DNA from: Sinonovacula constricta
Lineage: Eukaryota > Mollusca > Bivalvia > Cardiida > Solecurtidae
Direction of reading: 5' to 3'
Length of the DNA: 64,000 bases
Assembly (NCBI GenBank): GCA_007844125.1
Contig: CM017565.1
Location: 8,196,885 to 8,260,884, forward strand
Part shown: piece after piece, positions 35,857 to 48,666 of the stretch
Layout of the letters: each line of letters starts with the position of its first letter
How positions within the stretch are numbered: the first letter of the stretch is position 1
Position numbers and translations under genes: made by a program
Notes under the pieces: generated by a model
What the model was told of the DNA's origin: nothing
The model's input: only the letters and a program-made list of their open reading frames with translations
Database searches by the model: none

Positions 35857-38838
35857 GCCAGACCATTGGTATTAACTACTCGTACGTGCTTTATTAAAAG
35901 GAGTTCCCTTAAGGTAGCCAGACCATTGGTATTAACTACTCGTACGTGCTTTATTAAAAGGAGTTCCCTTAAGGTAGCCAGACCATTGGTATTAACTATT
36001 CGGACGTGCTTTATTAAAAGGAGTTCCCTTAAGGTAGCCAAACCATTGGTATTAACTACTCGGACGTGCTTTATTAAAAGGAGTTCCCTTAAGGTAGCCA
36101 AACCATTGGTATTAACTACTCGGACGTGCTTTATTAAAAGGAGTTCCCTTAAGGTAGCCAGACCATTGGTATTAACTAATCGGACGTGCTTTATTAAAAG
36201 GAGTTCCCATAAGGTAGCCAGACCATTGGTATTAACTACTCGGACGTGCTTTATTAAAAGGAGTTTCATTAAGGTAGCCAGACCATCTGTATTAACTATT
36301 CGGACGTGCTTTATTAAAAGGAGTTCCCTTAAGGTAGCCAGACCATTGGTATTAACTACTCGGACGTGCTTTATTAAAAGGAGTTCCCTTAAGGTAGCCA
36401 GACCATTGGTATTAACTATTCGGACTTGCTATATTAAAATGAGTTCCCTTAACGTAGCCAGACCTTTTGTATTAACTTCTCGGACGTGCTTTATTAAAAG
36501 GAGTCCTCTTAAGGTAGCCAGACCATTGGTATTAACTACTCGGACGTGCTTTATTAAAAGGAGTTCCATTAAGGTAGCCAGACCATTGGTATTAACTACT
36601 CGGACGTGCTTTATTAAAAGGAGTTCCATTAAGGTAGCCAGACCATCTGTATTAACTACTCGGACGTGCTTTATTAAAAGGAGTTTCATTAAGGTAGCCA
36701 GACCATTGGTATTAACTACTCGGACGTGCTTTATTAAAAGGAGTTCCCTTAAGGTAGCCAGACCATTGGTATTAACTATTCGGACTTGCTATATTAAAAT
36801 GAGTTCTCTTAAGGTAGCTAGACTATCTGTATTAACTACTCGGACGTGCTTTATTAAAAGGAGTTCCCTTAAGGTAGCCAGACCATTGGTATTAACTATT
36901 CGGACTTGCTATATTAAAAAGAGTTCTCTTAAGGTAGCTAGACCATCTGTATTAACTACTCGGACGTGCTTTATTAAAAGGAGTTCCATTAAGGTAGCCA
37001 GACCATTGGTATTAATTACTCGGACGTGCTTTATTAAAAGGAGTTCCATTAAGGTAGCCAGACCATCTGTATTAACTACTCGGACGTGCTTTATTAAAAG
37101 GAGTTCTCTTAAGGTAGCTAGACCATCTGTATTAACTACTCGGACGTGCTTTATTAAAAGGAGTTCCCTTAAGGTAGCCAGACCATTGGTATTAACTATT
37201 CGGACGTGCTTTATTAAAAGGAGTTCCCTTAAGGTAGCCAGACCAATGGTATTAACTACTCGGACGTGCTTTATTAAAAGGAGTTCCCTTAAGGTAGCCA
37301 GACCATTGGTATTAACTACTCGGACGTGCTTTATTAAAAGGAGTTCCATTAAGGTAGCCAGACCATCTGTATTAACTACTCGGACGTGCTTTATTAAAAG
37401 GAGTTCCATTAAGGTAGCCAGACCATCTGTATTAACTACTCGGACGTGCTTTATTAAAAGGAGTTCCCTTAAGGTAGCCAGACCATTGGTATTAACTACT
37501 CGGACGTGCTTTATTAAAAGGAGTTCCATTAAGGTAGCCAGACCATTGGTATTAACTACTCGGACGTGCTTTATTAAAAGGAGTTCCATTAAGGTAGCCA
37601 GACCATCTGTATTAACTACTCGGACGTGCTTTATTAAAAGGAGTTCCCTTAAGGTAGCCAGACCATTGGTATTAACTACTCGGACGTGCTTTATTAAAAG
37701 GAGTTCCATTAAGGTAGCCAGACCATCTGTATTAACTACTCGGACGTGCTTTATTAAAAGGAGTTCCATTAAGGTAGCCAGACCATCTGTATTAACTACT
37801 CGGACGTGCTTTATTAAAAGGAGTTCCCTTAAGGTAGCCAGACCATTGGTATTAACTATTCGGACTTGCTATATTAAAATGAGTTCATCTGTATTAACTA
37901 CTCGGACGTGCTTTATTAAAAGGAGTTCCCTTAAGGTAGCCAGACCATTGGTATTAACTATTCGGACGTGCTTTATTAAAAGGAGTTCCCTTAAGGTAGC
38001 CAGACCATTGGTATTAACTATTCGGACTTGCTATATTAAAATGAGTTCTCTTAAGGTAGCTAGACCATCTGTATTAACTACTCGGACGTGCTTTATTAAA
38101 AGGAGTTCCATTAAGGTAGCCAAACCATTGGTATTAACTACTCGGACGTGCTTTATTAAAAGGAGTTCCCTTAAGGTAGCCAGACCATTGGTATTAACTA
38201 CTCGGACGTGCTTTATTAAAAGGAGTTCCCTTAAGGTAGCCAAACCATTGGTATTAACTACTCGGACGTGCTTTATTAAAAGGAGTTCCCTTAAGGTAGC
38301 CAGACCATTGGTATTAACTACTCGGACGTGCTTTATTAAAAGGAGTTCCCTTAAGGTAGCCAAACCATTGGTATTAACTACTCGGACGTGCTTTATTAAA
38401 AGGAGTTTCATTAAGGTAGCCAGACCATTGGTATTAACTACTCGGACGTGCTTTATTAAAAGGAGTTCCCTTAAGGTAGCCAAACCATTGGTATTAACTA
38501 CTCGGACGTGCTTTATTAAAAGGAGTTCCCTTAAGGTAGCCAAACCATTGGTATTAACTATTCGGACGTGCTTTATTAAAAGGAGTTCCCTTAAGGTAGC
38601 CAGACCATTGGTATTAACTATTCGGACGTGCTTTATTAAAAGGAGTTCCCTTAAGGTAGCCAGACCATTGGTATTAACTATTCGGACGTGCTTTATTAAA
38701 AGGAGTTCCCTTAAGGTAGCCAGACCATTGGTATTAACTACTCGGACGTGCTTTATTAAAAGGAGTTACATTAAGGTAGCCAGACCATTGATATTAACTA
38801 ATCGGACGTGCTTTGATAAAAAGCGTTCCCTTACAAAA
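35857..38838. repeat. 3-kb satellite with a 60-bp unit
   Basis: About 50 units of exactly 60 bp, of the form GCCAGACCATTGGTATTAAC, then TACTCGGACGTGCTTTATTA, then AAAGGAGTTCCCTTAAGGTA. Variants recur as linked sets: TTGGT/TCTGT, CCCTT/CCATT/TCATT, and a GGACTTGCTATATTAAAATG form near 36421, 36781, 36901, 37861 and 38020. The only length change seen is an 18-bp deletion at about 37886. Because the unit is a multiple of three and lacks stops in one plus-strand frame, a 991-codon ORF (35866-38841) spans the array. The minus strand is open for shorter stretches. A non-coding satellite is the default reading. Confidence 0.95.
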
Positions 38839-41800
38839 TAAAAGTTACATAACAGACAAGAGTAACGTAACTATCGTTTTAGAATTTAGAATAACAAAAT
38901 TTCTCACATTTATTTAGGTAACGATATCAATAGCAACCTTATTAAAATAATCTTAATATTGATTTGCACCAGCATCGAAGTATGTAATTAACCGAACGGT
39001 GGTGCGGCTTGAGTTTCTGGCAATAATTTTGGGTGTCCACAGATCGTAAGAGATCATTTTACGTTAACTTCATGTCATGTCAAAATTAACGGCCAAATCT
39101 CTCGAATCGCACAATCTATCGGTTTAATACAAATATCCATAAATGTTTATAAAAAATAAATATTTATAAAAAATGATGCTCAATTTGCAATTCTCAAATT
39201 TATACTTAACATTGTGAATACATTATTTTATTGGAAATCTTTGTATTAACTATGAAATTGTTATTTGGTAAGGTCAGACAGAAATTTAGCTTAAGTGCGC
39301 GAAACGTCATTCTAAAGAATGTAAATATATAAGCCACGCCCAAAAGTGCGGGAAAAGTAATCTAGTATTCAGTTACGTTTCTGGTAATATTTAAGCACAA
39401 TAAGGTGTTTAAATCCTGTATATTTAACCCTATGTGCATTATATTCTGAAGAAAGAAGCTAATACCGTAAAAAAAACAAAAACAACAGAGAACTAGATCT
39501 CGAATAGCAGACGAAGGACACACAATTAGCAAAATGTTGCACTCCCTAATTAACCTTGCATATAAAAAACAACAAAAAGAATACGGAGACTTTACACATT
39601 GTTATATAATAATACATTATTCTTTGCATGCTAGAATGATAAAGTTTATGTCCTTTAAGATAGCGTGGAGATAGCTTGTAGATGAGTACGAAGTGGTAGC
39701 GTACCATAAACAACTGTTGACACAAGCGAGTGCAGCAGTTCTGACATTTTCAAAAGGCTTAATTTGTTGTTTAACCTGATATTTAAGATGCAGTTGATAG
39801 AAAAAGGTCGTTAAATATGGACATACCGAGTTAAATCCATGCCTGAAAGAGACTCGGTAGCGGACTGTTTGAGATAAGACTCTTCCAATGGAGGTTATAA
39901 AGGAGTGGATTGTAAAACCTTGAAGAAGAACCTCGCCGCTGTAAACCGCAATCCGCCGCTTTTTTATGTACATGATATTTAACAAGAACTGTTCAAAACA
40001 TCCGTCCTTTATTTTGTGTTGATAAAGTTTATATGTCTGATTATATCTAAATTAACGTCTAATTAGGAAGCTCTCAGCTTTTTAATTGGTTATTGCAAAA
40101 CGTTCCGATTGCTGCCTCTAAGTGCATTAGTAGTATATAGTAAATATAACATTCGCCCACTTTGAATAGATGCACGCTCGGGGTTAATGAATATTTGACT
40201 GCTGTCTTTTTTCCATGTTTCTAGCAGTTAGCAAAGGAAACGGAAATATATTTAAATAGTAAATAAAATGTATCAACTTGGAAAAAGAGTGTTGGATTTG
40301 CACAGAATGGAGCATTGTAAAATGGCATTGCAATGCCATCTTTACCTAATTTTGCTACAAGCCTAATAATTAATGAAAGAATAAAAATAACTAATCAACC
40401 TGACGACCTTGAATACACCATTGCACCTGCAATGCATTTTTTGTCGCTATTGTGGCTTGTATTCGATATCTGTATAAAATTATAAAAGGTAACTTGAGGA
40501 CACCAATATTAGTTATTAGCTATGATATCGTTTACTTATCGTACCTTTATTCAATGACAAAATTCACCGACAGCTTAAACATTGCATCTTGGATATTGGA
40601 ATATACATTGTAGCAATTTACTTGTCTCAAGCTTGAATCCTATACCCCAAAATAAGATGTGATGTTGCTGGTACTTTGTACAGAACTTTTGCACAACTCG
40701 ACCAGCAGCCAATGAATTCGTGTTACGGCAGATAATCAGCTGCCATGTCAGTATTGACGATTGTGTCACTTCCTTATTGTTCCTGTTTCCTTACATCACA
40801 TCGTGTCCTGTCGGCTCTAGCTTTGTGATGATTGTGATACTGTGCCAGTGGCACGCCTGTCCCAGTGATACGTCGTGAAATACTTCAGTCGGTATTGATT
40901 GCTTCACACGCTGCCTATGCCACCAGCAGGGTTAACTATCGATAGGAAGACGTTTATGAAAAAAGGCAATCTTGCCTCGACAAGTACAAGGAACGTGTAA
41001 GGAATATTTTGTGTAATGGGAGTGGTTTAGTTCTGGTGTTATAATATTGCGATGATCCGGAATAATGAGATTACTGAGATGGATATTCTGATTGCTGATT
41101 TATAAACTGTGAACGGTTAAGTTTAGGATTTGACCCGGATGGAGTTCAGATGTGCCCGACGGTTATAGTTTTAGCTGTAAGTATTAAATGTGAATCAAAC
41201 AACGATGCTTTATGTGTGGCGATCTAGAATGTAAAGGTTGCTATCGATTTACAGGACGCCAAACTGTAAGTTTACACAAACTAAGAAACACATCACTGCT
41301 TGCAAAGAAATGGTGGACGATTGGGCGTTATAATTTATATTTAAGTGTTTTATGTATATCACTGCCATACACCACATATTCCATATTTACACGGGAAGCC
41401 ATGAGTCGGTCTTCGACTCTTGTTCCGTCTTATAAATCGTTTGAATATTTCCGTTATATGGTGATGAATCAACAACACCGTAATTGAACATACTTCTGCT
41501 TATATCCGTTTAATTGCCAATTAATATGACCGACGTGTATGTACTTGTATCACTTTTTATAAGGAATAAGGTCACCGACAAAAAAAATTAATCGCATGGA
41601 CGTATTTCATTTCGGCATAATAAATGACTTCTAGATAATATTTGCAGCATGCAAGGAATTAGTTGACCATTTTAGTAAAAAGTATTCCTTACATGCTGGT
41701 AAACTCCTCAAGAAACAAAGTATTGAACTAGCAATAGACTTATAACACTAGACGACCAACATTTGCTTGACGCCTTGTGCAACAAGAAACATGGTTAATT

Positions 41801-41980
41801 ACTGAACAATACAGTGTTTAGACGGGATGGATGCACGTGGTTAATGAAATTAGAATAACTGCTTAATTTATGTGTGGGTCAGCAGCCCACCAGGTAGGAT
41901 CGAGCCCCTAACGGGACAAGAATGTGTATTTAGGTTGGTCTTAGTGTAGTGTGCCGCTGGATATACCCAGGCATAATCTT
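38839..41980. other. Mostly unannotated; one 122-codon ORF and one weak exon candidate
   Basis: A minus-strand ORF at 39617-39985 (122 codons) is the longest non-repetitive frame nearby. It has mixed composition and several Cys and aromatic residues but no domain I recognise. Around 40780-41175 GC rises, and ATG 41150 opens nine codons that end at a perfect GTAAGT donor (41176), a weak first-exon candidate. The rest is AT-rich with nothing firm. Confidence 0.35.
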
Positions 41981-42050
41981 CTTAAGTTCGTGGTGATAAA
42001 GGTACAAGCTCTAGTACATTTTACCATTGGCAATGGCGAGTTCGAATCTC
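41981..42050 (+). repeat. tRNA-like / SINE head
   Basis: CTTAAGTTCGTGGTGATAAAGG (A-box region) and GAGTTCGAATCTC (B box, 42038-42050) are spaced as in a tRNA-derived pol III promoter. No closed cloverleaf, so a SINE head or tRNA pseudogene. Confidence 0.4.
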
Positions 42051-42348
42051 AAATAACGTGTTTTTATTGGAATTATAATTATTTTCAATATGATCGCTTA
42101 ATCCGTGTTGTGTCAACAGACTGTGTATCAAGTAGACTTGGTTTCCATATTGCCTGAGCTACTTCCCCCCATAATACTTCCGAGGTATATTTCTAACAGT
42201 TAAAACAGTTAAATAGCTACGGTGTTCCAAAGGCATATGTTCAGCTTTCTGATACATAGTTGGCAGCTTTGATCCTCTGTATCAACCGTTTTCTTGTTCG
42301 TTATAGGATACATGTACATGGAAGTTTTGGAGGAACGTGCCTCTCCCC

Positions 42349-42413
42349 AGAGAGTCGAACTCACATTGCCAGGTTACGTGTTAGAGACGTGACCTCTCGA
42401 CCACTTGAGCTAA
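42349..42413 (-). repeat. tRNA-like / SINE head
   Basis: On the minus strand, TAGCTCAAGTGGT (A box, good match) is followed about 40 bases later by GAGTTCGACTCTC (B box). The spacing suits a class II tRNA-type or SINE promoter. The frame running through it at 42260-42484 (+) is therefore not a gene. Confidence 0.5.
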
Positions 42414-42539
42414 GATTAACTTCAGTCGGGCAAATGAATGTAATCACTGCCACTGCATGTATTTCTCCATCTTTCTTACCTTAACAACAAAAAGCCTTTA
42501 GCTTCAGTGGTCACGGTAGGTCTATATATACATACATCA

Positions 42540-43010
42540 ACTAGCTTAGTGGTGAGTCTTAACGGGTTGCTTAGCTGGAACTTCCTCGGTATGCATCAGA
42601 ACCTCGCTGAATGATACGAAGTGGTAAATGGGTATTGAAGTGGTTACCCAAGAGGGTAAGAGCATAATGACCAACTAGAGGCAACCGACTTGTAATTGGG
42701 CATTATCAGAGTGCAATGCAAGTGTTAGCCAAGTAGTATCTTAGTGGAATTTTATTTGTATACTAAGTACCACCTGAGTGAGTGAAACTGAGTGGTAAGC
42801 GAGAGATAACTGAACTGTAACCGCATTGTAATTGAGAGTAAACTTACGGTTTTCAGAACTCTTACTGAGCTGTGATAATCGAATGGTGCCTTAGTGGTAA
42901 ATGAGTGGAAACTGGGTTCTAACTAAGCGTAAATTGTGGATACTAAGTTGTAACTGAACGTTTGCTGTAATAAAATAGCGGTATTCTGAGTGGTAGCCGA
43001 GTGGTGGCCA
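42540..43010. repeat. Degenerate ~11-bp repeat (AACTGAGTGGT-like) upstream of an exon
   Basis: Loose tandem repetition of GAGTGGTAA and AACTGAGTGG motifs over some 450 bp, strongly diverged. A shorter version (54190-54330) sits at the same position upstream of the paralogous exon at 54429, so the repeat was part of the duplicated block. Confidence 0.55.
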
Positions 43011-43114
43011 AGTGGAACCGTCCTGTTTTTGTTCACGTCGGCCGTTTGGATGGTGGAGGGGAGGCCCCGCCTGTCGTCCCCTTCGAGGACCCTTCAATGA
43101 TTTGGCCGACAGTC

Positions 43115-43292
43115 ATGCAGGCCTTCTGGCGCGGAGAGGGCAAGGCTAGCCTCTACAGGGCCGTCGGGGCAGTGGCTCCGGAGTCGTGTGTCTCGGATCA
43201 TGATATTGACGATAATGACGAAATCGACTCAATTTCTATGAGTGAGTTTGGGCGCAATGAAGATGTTACACGCCCACTGCTGGAAGAGGAAG
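43115..43292 (+). CDS. Candidate first coding exon, N-terminus variant 2 of an unidentified gene
   Basis: Codes 59 residues plus one base, from MQAFWRGEGKASLYRAVGAV through an acidic stretch (DIDDNDEID, residues 30-38) to TRPLLEEE, then a GTAACA donor at 43293 (phase 1 out). A clear paralogue lies at 54429-54597 with the same start context (CGACAGTCATGCAGGCCTTC), the same phase and length differences in multiples of three, which argues for selection on the protein. The upstream ~90 bases are also conserved and CpG-rich, like a promoter plus 5' UTR. The frame remains open upstream to at least 43001, so a longer exon or the acceptor CCGACAG at 43106-43112 is possible. The tail PLL near the end resembles a dileucine sorting signal. 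Family not recognised. Confidence 0.6.
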
Positions 43293-43369
43293 GTAACAAT
43301 TATTTTATATTAGTATAAAGAACCGTATCATGCATAATGTTAACTCATCAAACACATAGACAAGCTTGT

Positions 43370-43425
43370 GTGGTCTCGTGGTCAGATGCCGGATCAGAGA
43401 ATATCGCATTTGAACTGCAGACCAG
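43370..43425 (+). repeat. tRNA-like SINE head
   Basis: TGGTCTCGTGGTCAGATG (A-box region) followed by GCATTTGAACTGCAG (weak B box). The tail is not defined. Confidence 0.35.
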
Positions 43426-46400
43426 GCAGAATGTTGTGCATTATGCAAGATTCTATACTGCATGTTGTCCCTCTTAGTTACATCCCTAGTACTTTATATA
43501 CATACAAAGAAGGCAGTCGGCATTGATTGTGGTTTAATACATATATTTCCCAATCGTTTTTAACCAACATACTGTAATTTCCTCGTAAATGCACATCATG
43601 GTTTTTGCCTACCTTAAATCGTTTCCTGCAAGAAAACACGATTTGTTGTACACGTGAATTCATGTACATGCATATCGACTTTACATATAAATGAAGCACG
43701 GGATGTTTTATCAATAAACTTATTCTACGGTAATTCAAGCTGTAAGTTTGGGTTTCTGCCTCAAGCTGTGGTGATGGACACTGTGACGTGCCGTGTATCT
43801 TGCGCGGTATATACTCGCATTGTTTTGTCCATACTGTTCCTATGTGTTAAAAATACTGATATTCCGCCATGGGCTTTTAAGCCTTACAAACAGGAAACCA
43901 TTTTCGATGTATATGACTAAGGTCTGGTTCTCTGCTTACTCCTATCTAAGATTATTGGACCTCTACGTCCAGTTACTGATCTGATCGTTAGGCTAACAGT
44001 ATTATTTGTGTCAACACACGGAAATAAGCGTTGAAGAGTCTTCTCAGAACGAACTATTATGGTCTACTCATTTTGTATTGATACGATTTACAGTATTGAC
44101 ATCGGAATAAATATAAGGCATGTCACTGAAAACAAAACACAATAACGACCAGTTGATGATCTTCTAGGGCGTACAATACAGCTCTTAGCAGACAATAGCA
44201 TTTTGTTCTGATTGATCAGATACCCATTATAGTATGTAATAAAGTATAAGCGTTTTAATTAAACAGCTTTAGTTGCTATATATACACTGAAAGGATGTCG
44301 CCTTGGGTCTGATTCAAGTCCACACCATGACAATACAGTTCACCAGGCCTGTATTGATCTGATACGAGCCGCCATCTGGAAATCTTAACGACTCAAGGTT
44401 TCCCAGGCCATTCTAATTTACAATGTAGAGTCTATAGCGACAATTTTAGTTTATTTATGTCTTCATTTTTCGTCGTGCATTATGTCGATTATGTATATTG
44501 TACTGTGTATAGATTTATGCTTTTTTACACCATACAACGTTTTAACTACAAAAGTGATGATTTTGTTTCATATTCTGCAATATACGATATGTTTGTCATA
44601 GTGCATACGGCCTTTTGCTGCAATTGACCTTACAGGCCCTAAAGAAGTATGTAGTTCTCTATTATGTTTAATGTGTAATAATTACATTTTTCTTCATGTT
44701 GCTACCTCAAATTGTGTCCTTTTATAAGAACTTTTCAAAGAGTATATTTACCGTCAACGTTTAGCTCAGTGTCCTGTGAATCGATAACGTTTGAAACAAC
44801 AATATCAGCAGGTTCCAAAATATTCAGTGCAATGAAACACGACCATGCCTGCAATCACAATAAACAAGTACAACAAATTAATAAGAACATAATGTACAGG
44901 GCTCAGTACGAAATAACTGAAACATTTGACCCACAGAACTGAACATCTACGAGTAGTTGTCTATTGCTTTTAGTACGTTCTATAGCAAGGAACCGTTCGG
45001 CGTAGGTGTTTAGAACGAGGTGTTAAAACATCGACCAAAGTATGCATAGACAAAGCAAAAAACAAAATATGGACCATACAGATGCATTTGTTTTTAAACA
45101 AACATGTTTGAGATTTGTTAAAGATAGTTAGATTTAAATTTGAGGCCTCTGTAAATTATACATAGATGCATAGACGGGGATTTCAGTTTAGTAGAGGATT
45201 ATAACCACTTGATAGAGATTAATGTCAATTGAATTTAAGTAAAAATGGAGGGCTATTTAGCCAGGTAATATTTGCATACATTTGTCATTTTGTGAAACAG
45301 TAAAAACATTTGTTAGACATATTTTATGGAACATTACAGACAAGCGATGTAAAGAAAACACTTTAGTACAGTAATGACACTTATTATAAGACTCATTGTG
45401 TGAAACAACAAGCATGATAAATTTTACTATTGTGTTAAATATTAGAGCCAGGGCAGTAGAATAGTCCATATACAAACTGTAATGACATAGACTGTCTTGC
45501 TTACATAATTAATAATTTAGTAGCATAACATGTCATAGCGTCATAATAATTCTTGGCCGTTCCAAGGCGGTAACTGTCGGGTTTGCTCCTTTCGTTAAAT
45601 GACTCAACACGGGTTTGTTCTTGCTTTTCGCTTGGCTTGAATGTGAAATACCTTTGATCTGTGCCTTTTCTGAGTTGGGTATATGTTGCAATGCTCATAG
45701 GACTTTGTCAAATATTCTTAGTTGACAGCTAAATGTAATTGACACTTATGTAAAGAAAGACATGGACACCAACTTAACAGTTTATGTTTTTTTAAAGTTT
45801 AGTACCGAGAGGCTTAAAAAGAAAATTGCATAAACAGTCATAATCCACTTGCCACTGTGGCCTTATAACAGGTACATGATGATACGCTCGTGTATACATA
45901 ATGACAAACAACTAATTAAGACAATTATGATAAATACTTTAATATTTATAGCATCGTAAATGGCCTACACATATATATGTATTGCGTAAGTCAACGCATG
46001 TCTAAATTTCTTTAAAGGACCGAGCGGTATTTAAATGACCCCAAACTAGTTAAATATATCTATGTGATACACATACAGTTGTGTAAAAGTGACAAAAGCA
46101 ATGTTGACATTGACTTATACATTGATACAAGAAAAAAACACTCATGTCCGAATTCTCACTCAGGTGACGACTTTGTACTTTTAAAGTTCAATATATATAT
46201 TTGAATTTCATTGAATCAAATCGTTGAAATCATACACCTGTAACAGGGTGAAATATTACCTTAGAATGGTGGGTAATTATGGTTACATGTGGTCAAAACA
46301 CCACACATATCATCAGAGTTACCAATGTTTAATAGTTCCAGCATTTATGGCTTCAGCATGGTAAATAATCATCAGGACACGCCTTTGGAAGAATCATGCT

Positions 46401-48666
46401 GTTTATTGCTAAGATTTGTATTTATCTATTTAGTTGGTTTAAATGTCATATGCACGACGTAAGGAACTTGTTATGTTATCCCTGAAGATTTCACAAAATG
46501 AAAAGTATAGTGAAATGTAATTCTTATAAAACTATTCGACTTATGTGACTTATTTGCTGTGTTCAACTCTTATTAATATAAACTAAGCAGTAACGGCATA
46601 ATTCAAACGGGTTTCCGATGCCTGCTATAAAAGAAAACTCGATGCAAAACAGCTATGTGATAGAGATTTCACATAAACATTGGCGTTTTTATAAATGTAT
46701 CAAAATGAAATGACCCAAATCAAACAAATATAATAAAATGAAATAACTGTATGAAAATGAAATAAGTGTATCTAAATGAAATAAAGTGACTCAAATGAAA
46801 AAATGAACCCAGAGAATTATATTCACTGTAATTGCAATTGACAATATAGAAATAATAAAGAACGAGCCGCTGTTACAGTTATTTCATGTTGATGTAAATA
46901 TTTTGTAGTAAAGAATTGAGACAGAAGATAACTTTAGAATGACGGAAATCTGGTTTGTTTAAATAGGTTTATATCAGCATTTTATTAGTCAGTTTTTATT
47001 AACAAAAGATGTGGAATAATGTTGAGTAACGGCTTGTGTACCTGTACACGTGGATGTATGCAGAAGTTACTTACCATATGATATTGTACTGATTTGGATC
47101 TGATGAAATCATTATAACATACATGTTACACTTCATTAATTAGGATAAATATTATATTCATCATATCTGGAGGTATGAGCAACACGTTCATGGCGTCTAG
47201 TTTAGTGATTAAAACAACAGTGTTGGACAAATATCTCGGTATGCATGCTGTATGTATCTAGACGTTAAGAAAGAAGATGTTGCTGAATAAAGGATGCATG
47301 TATATTTTATGAAGTACACATTGGATCTTTTTATTTTCAAATTTATTTTTGTTTCATTTCTTAGAATTAAGTGTTTGTTGTCACACAAACAATATTTACA
47401 GACACGGAGTCAAGTAAGACTAGATATTGTGGTGTCTTTACTGTGAACGTATGTTTTGAAAACCTGATATTTAACCTCTTATGCATACATAATTCAGATT
47501 CAAGGTTTCATCAATAAAATAGAAAATAGAGCCGTTCGTAGTCATTGGTTAATGACAAGCTCTAGATGTTATTAATTTTAAAATTAAATTAAACCCATGT
47601 CTCGCTAATTTCATATTAAAATAAAGGTTGTCTAATTAAGAAATAACTTTTAATCTTCCTTGATCTAACGCCCAATATATCATGCCTTCTCGCTCAAATG
47701 TCATAGGTCTGAGTGATGAAACTTACACATCTGAACGAGAAAACAACTGGACACATTCAAACTTTGAATATGATGAAACACAATTGGGATTATCCCATTC
47801 TATACTTGGCATGGTGGAAAACGATATCTTTCTATATGCTCTTAATAAACTTGTTTACATGCCATGTTTGTTTTTGCCCAACGTTTTCATTTTCAATTAA
47901 AAGGTTGAAAGGAGGCCATTAGCGTATAAACTACGCTATGTTAGGTGAAAAAATGCAACATGCGCCTTTATCTTGATGAAACAACAAGTTAGAATGTAGC
48001 AGCTCTTTGATAGAAGCGACTGCAGCATTGCCTTTTTGTTGTACAACGAACACTTATTTATAGAACAAACACAAAAAGTAACAGAAGATACTTAACTCTG
48101 AACTACCTTTAGACAAAGGATTACATGACTCATATTGAAGTGACAGAAACGAATAGACTAGACATAACACGCAAAAAGAAACAAAAACAGTTATCGCATT
48201 GGAACAGTCATTCGACAAAAGGATCAAGAGGAGTGCTTAAACCTGGTTTGTGGAGCGAAGACTCCCGAAGGTTTTTCTCTTAAACAAACAGTGTAAATTA
48301 ATAATACCCCATCAAAGTGAGACAACTAACAGCAATCTCCTGCATCGGGATTTAAAACTGATACAAGAAACTTATAAGCAGACAAAATAACTATAATTAT
48401 TATAATACACTATCAACATATGTACAAAATATTCAGTAGATAAATGCCTCGATAACCTAAACGTTCCAAACGAGAGAGTAGTTTAAAATAAAGCACTGTT
48501 TAAGCAGGTACAAATGACTATTGAAACATTGTGATTATTTTCTATTCTTGTCTAGATGTACTTTTGATATGACATTAAATCGAATCGAATAAGTGCTTAT
48601 TTGCAGAAATATTCTTCTTAAAATATATAATAGTTAAATTACATAAACGCTGTAGTACAATTGATC
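43426..48666. other. Gene-free stretch with one dispersed repeat
   Basis: AT-rich. Contains the dispersed repeat at 45555-45700 and a patch of (AAATGAAATAA)-like short repeats at 46700-46805. Short ORFs (for example 44712-44942, 47682-47900) have no splice or domain support. Confidence 0.4.
45555..45700 (+). repeat. Dispersed ~145-bp repeat, copy 2 of 3
   Basis: GTTCCAAGGCGGTAACTGTC, then GGGTTTGCTCC, TTAAATGACTCAACACGGG, GCTTGGCTTGAATGTG, AATACCTTTGATCTGTGCC and GTTGGGTATATGTTGCAATG align block by block with 14653 and 55350. Confidence 0.75.

Noticed and set aside
39617..39985. 122-codon minus-strand ORF as a gene
   Set aside because: No family, splice site or promoter that I can support; kept only as a note in the surrounding stretch.
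42349..42413. Functional tRNA gene
   Set aside because: A and B boxes are present, but arms do not pair into a cloverleaf and no acceptor stem closes; a SINE head is more likely.
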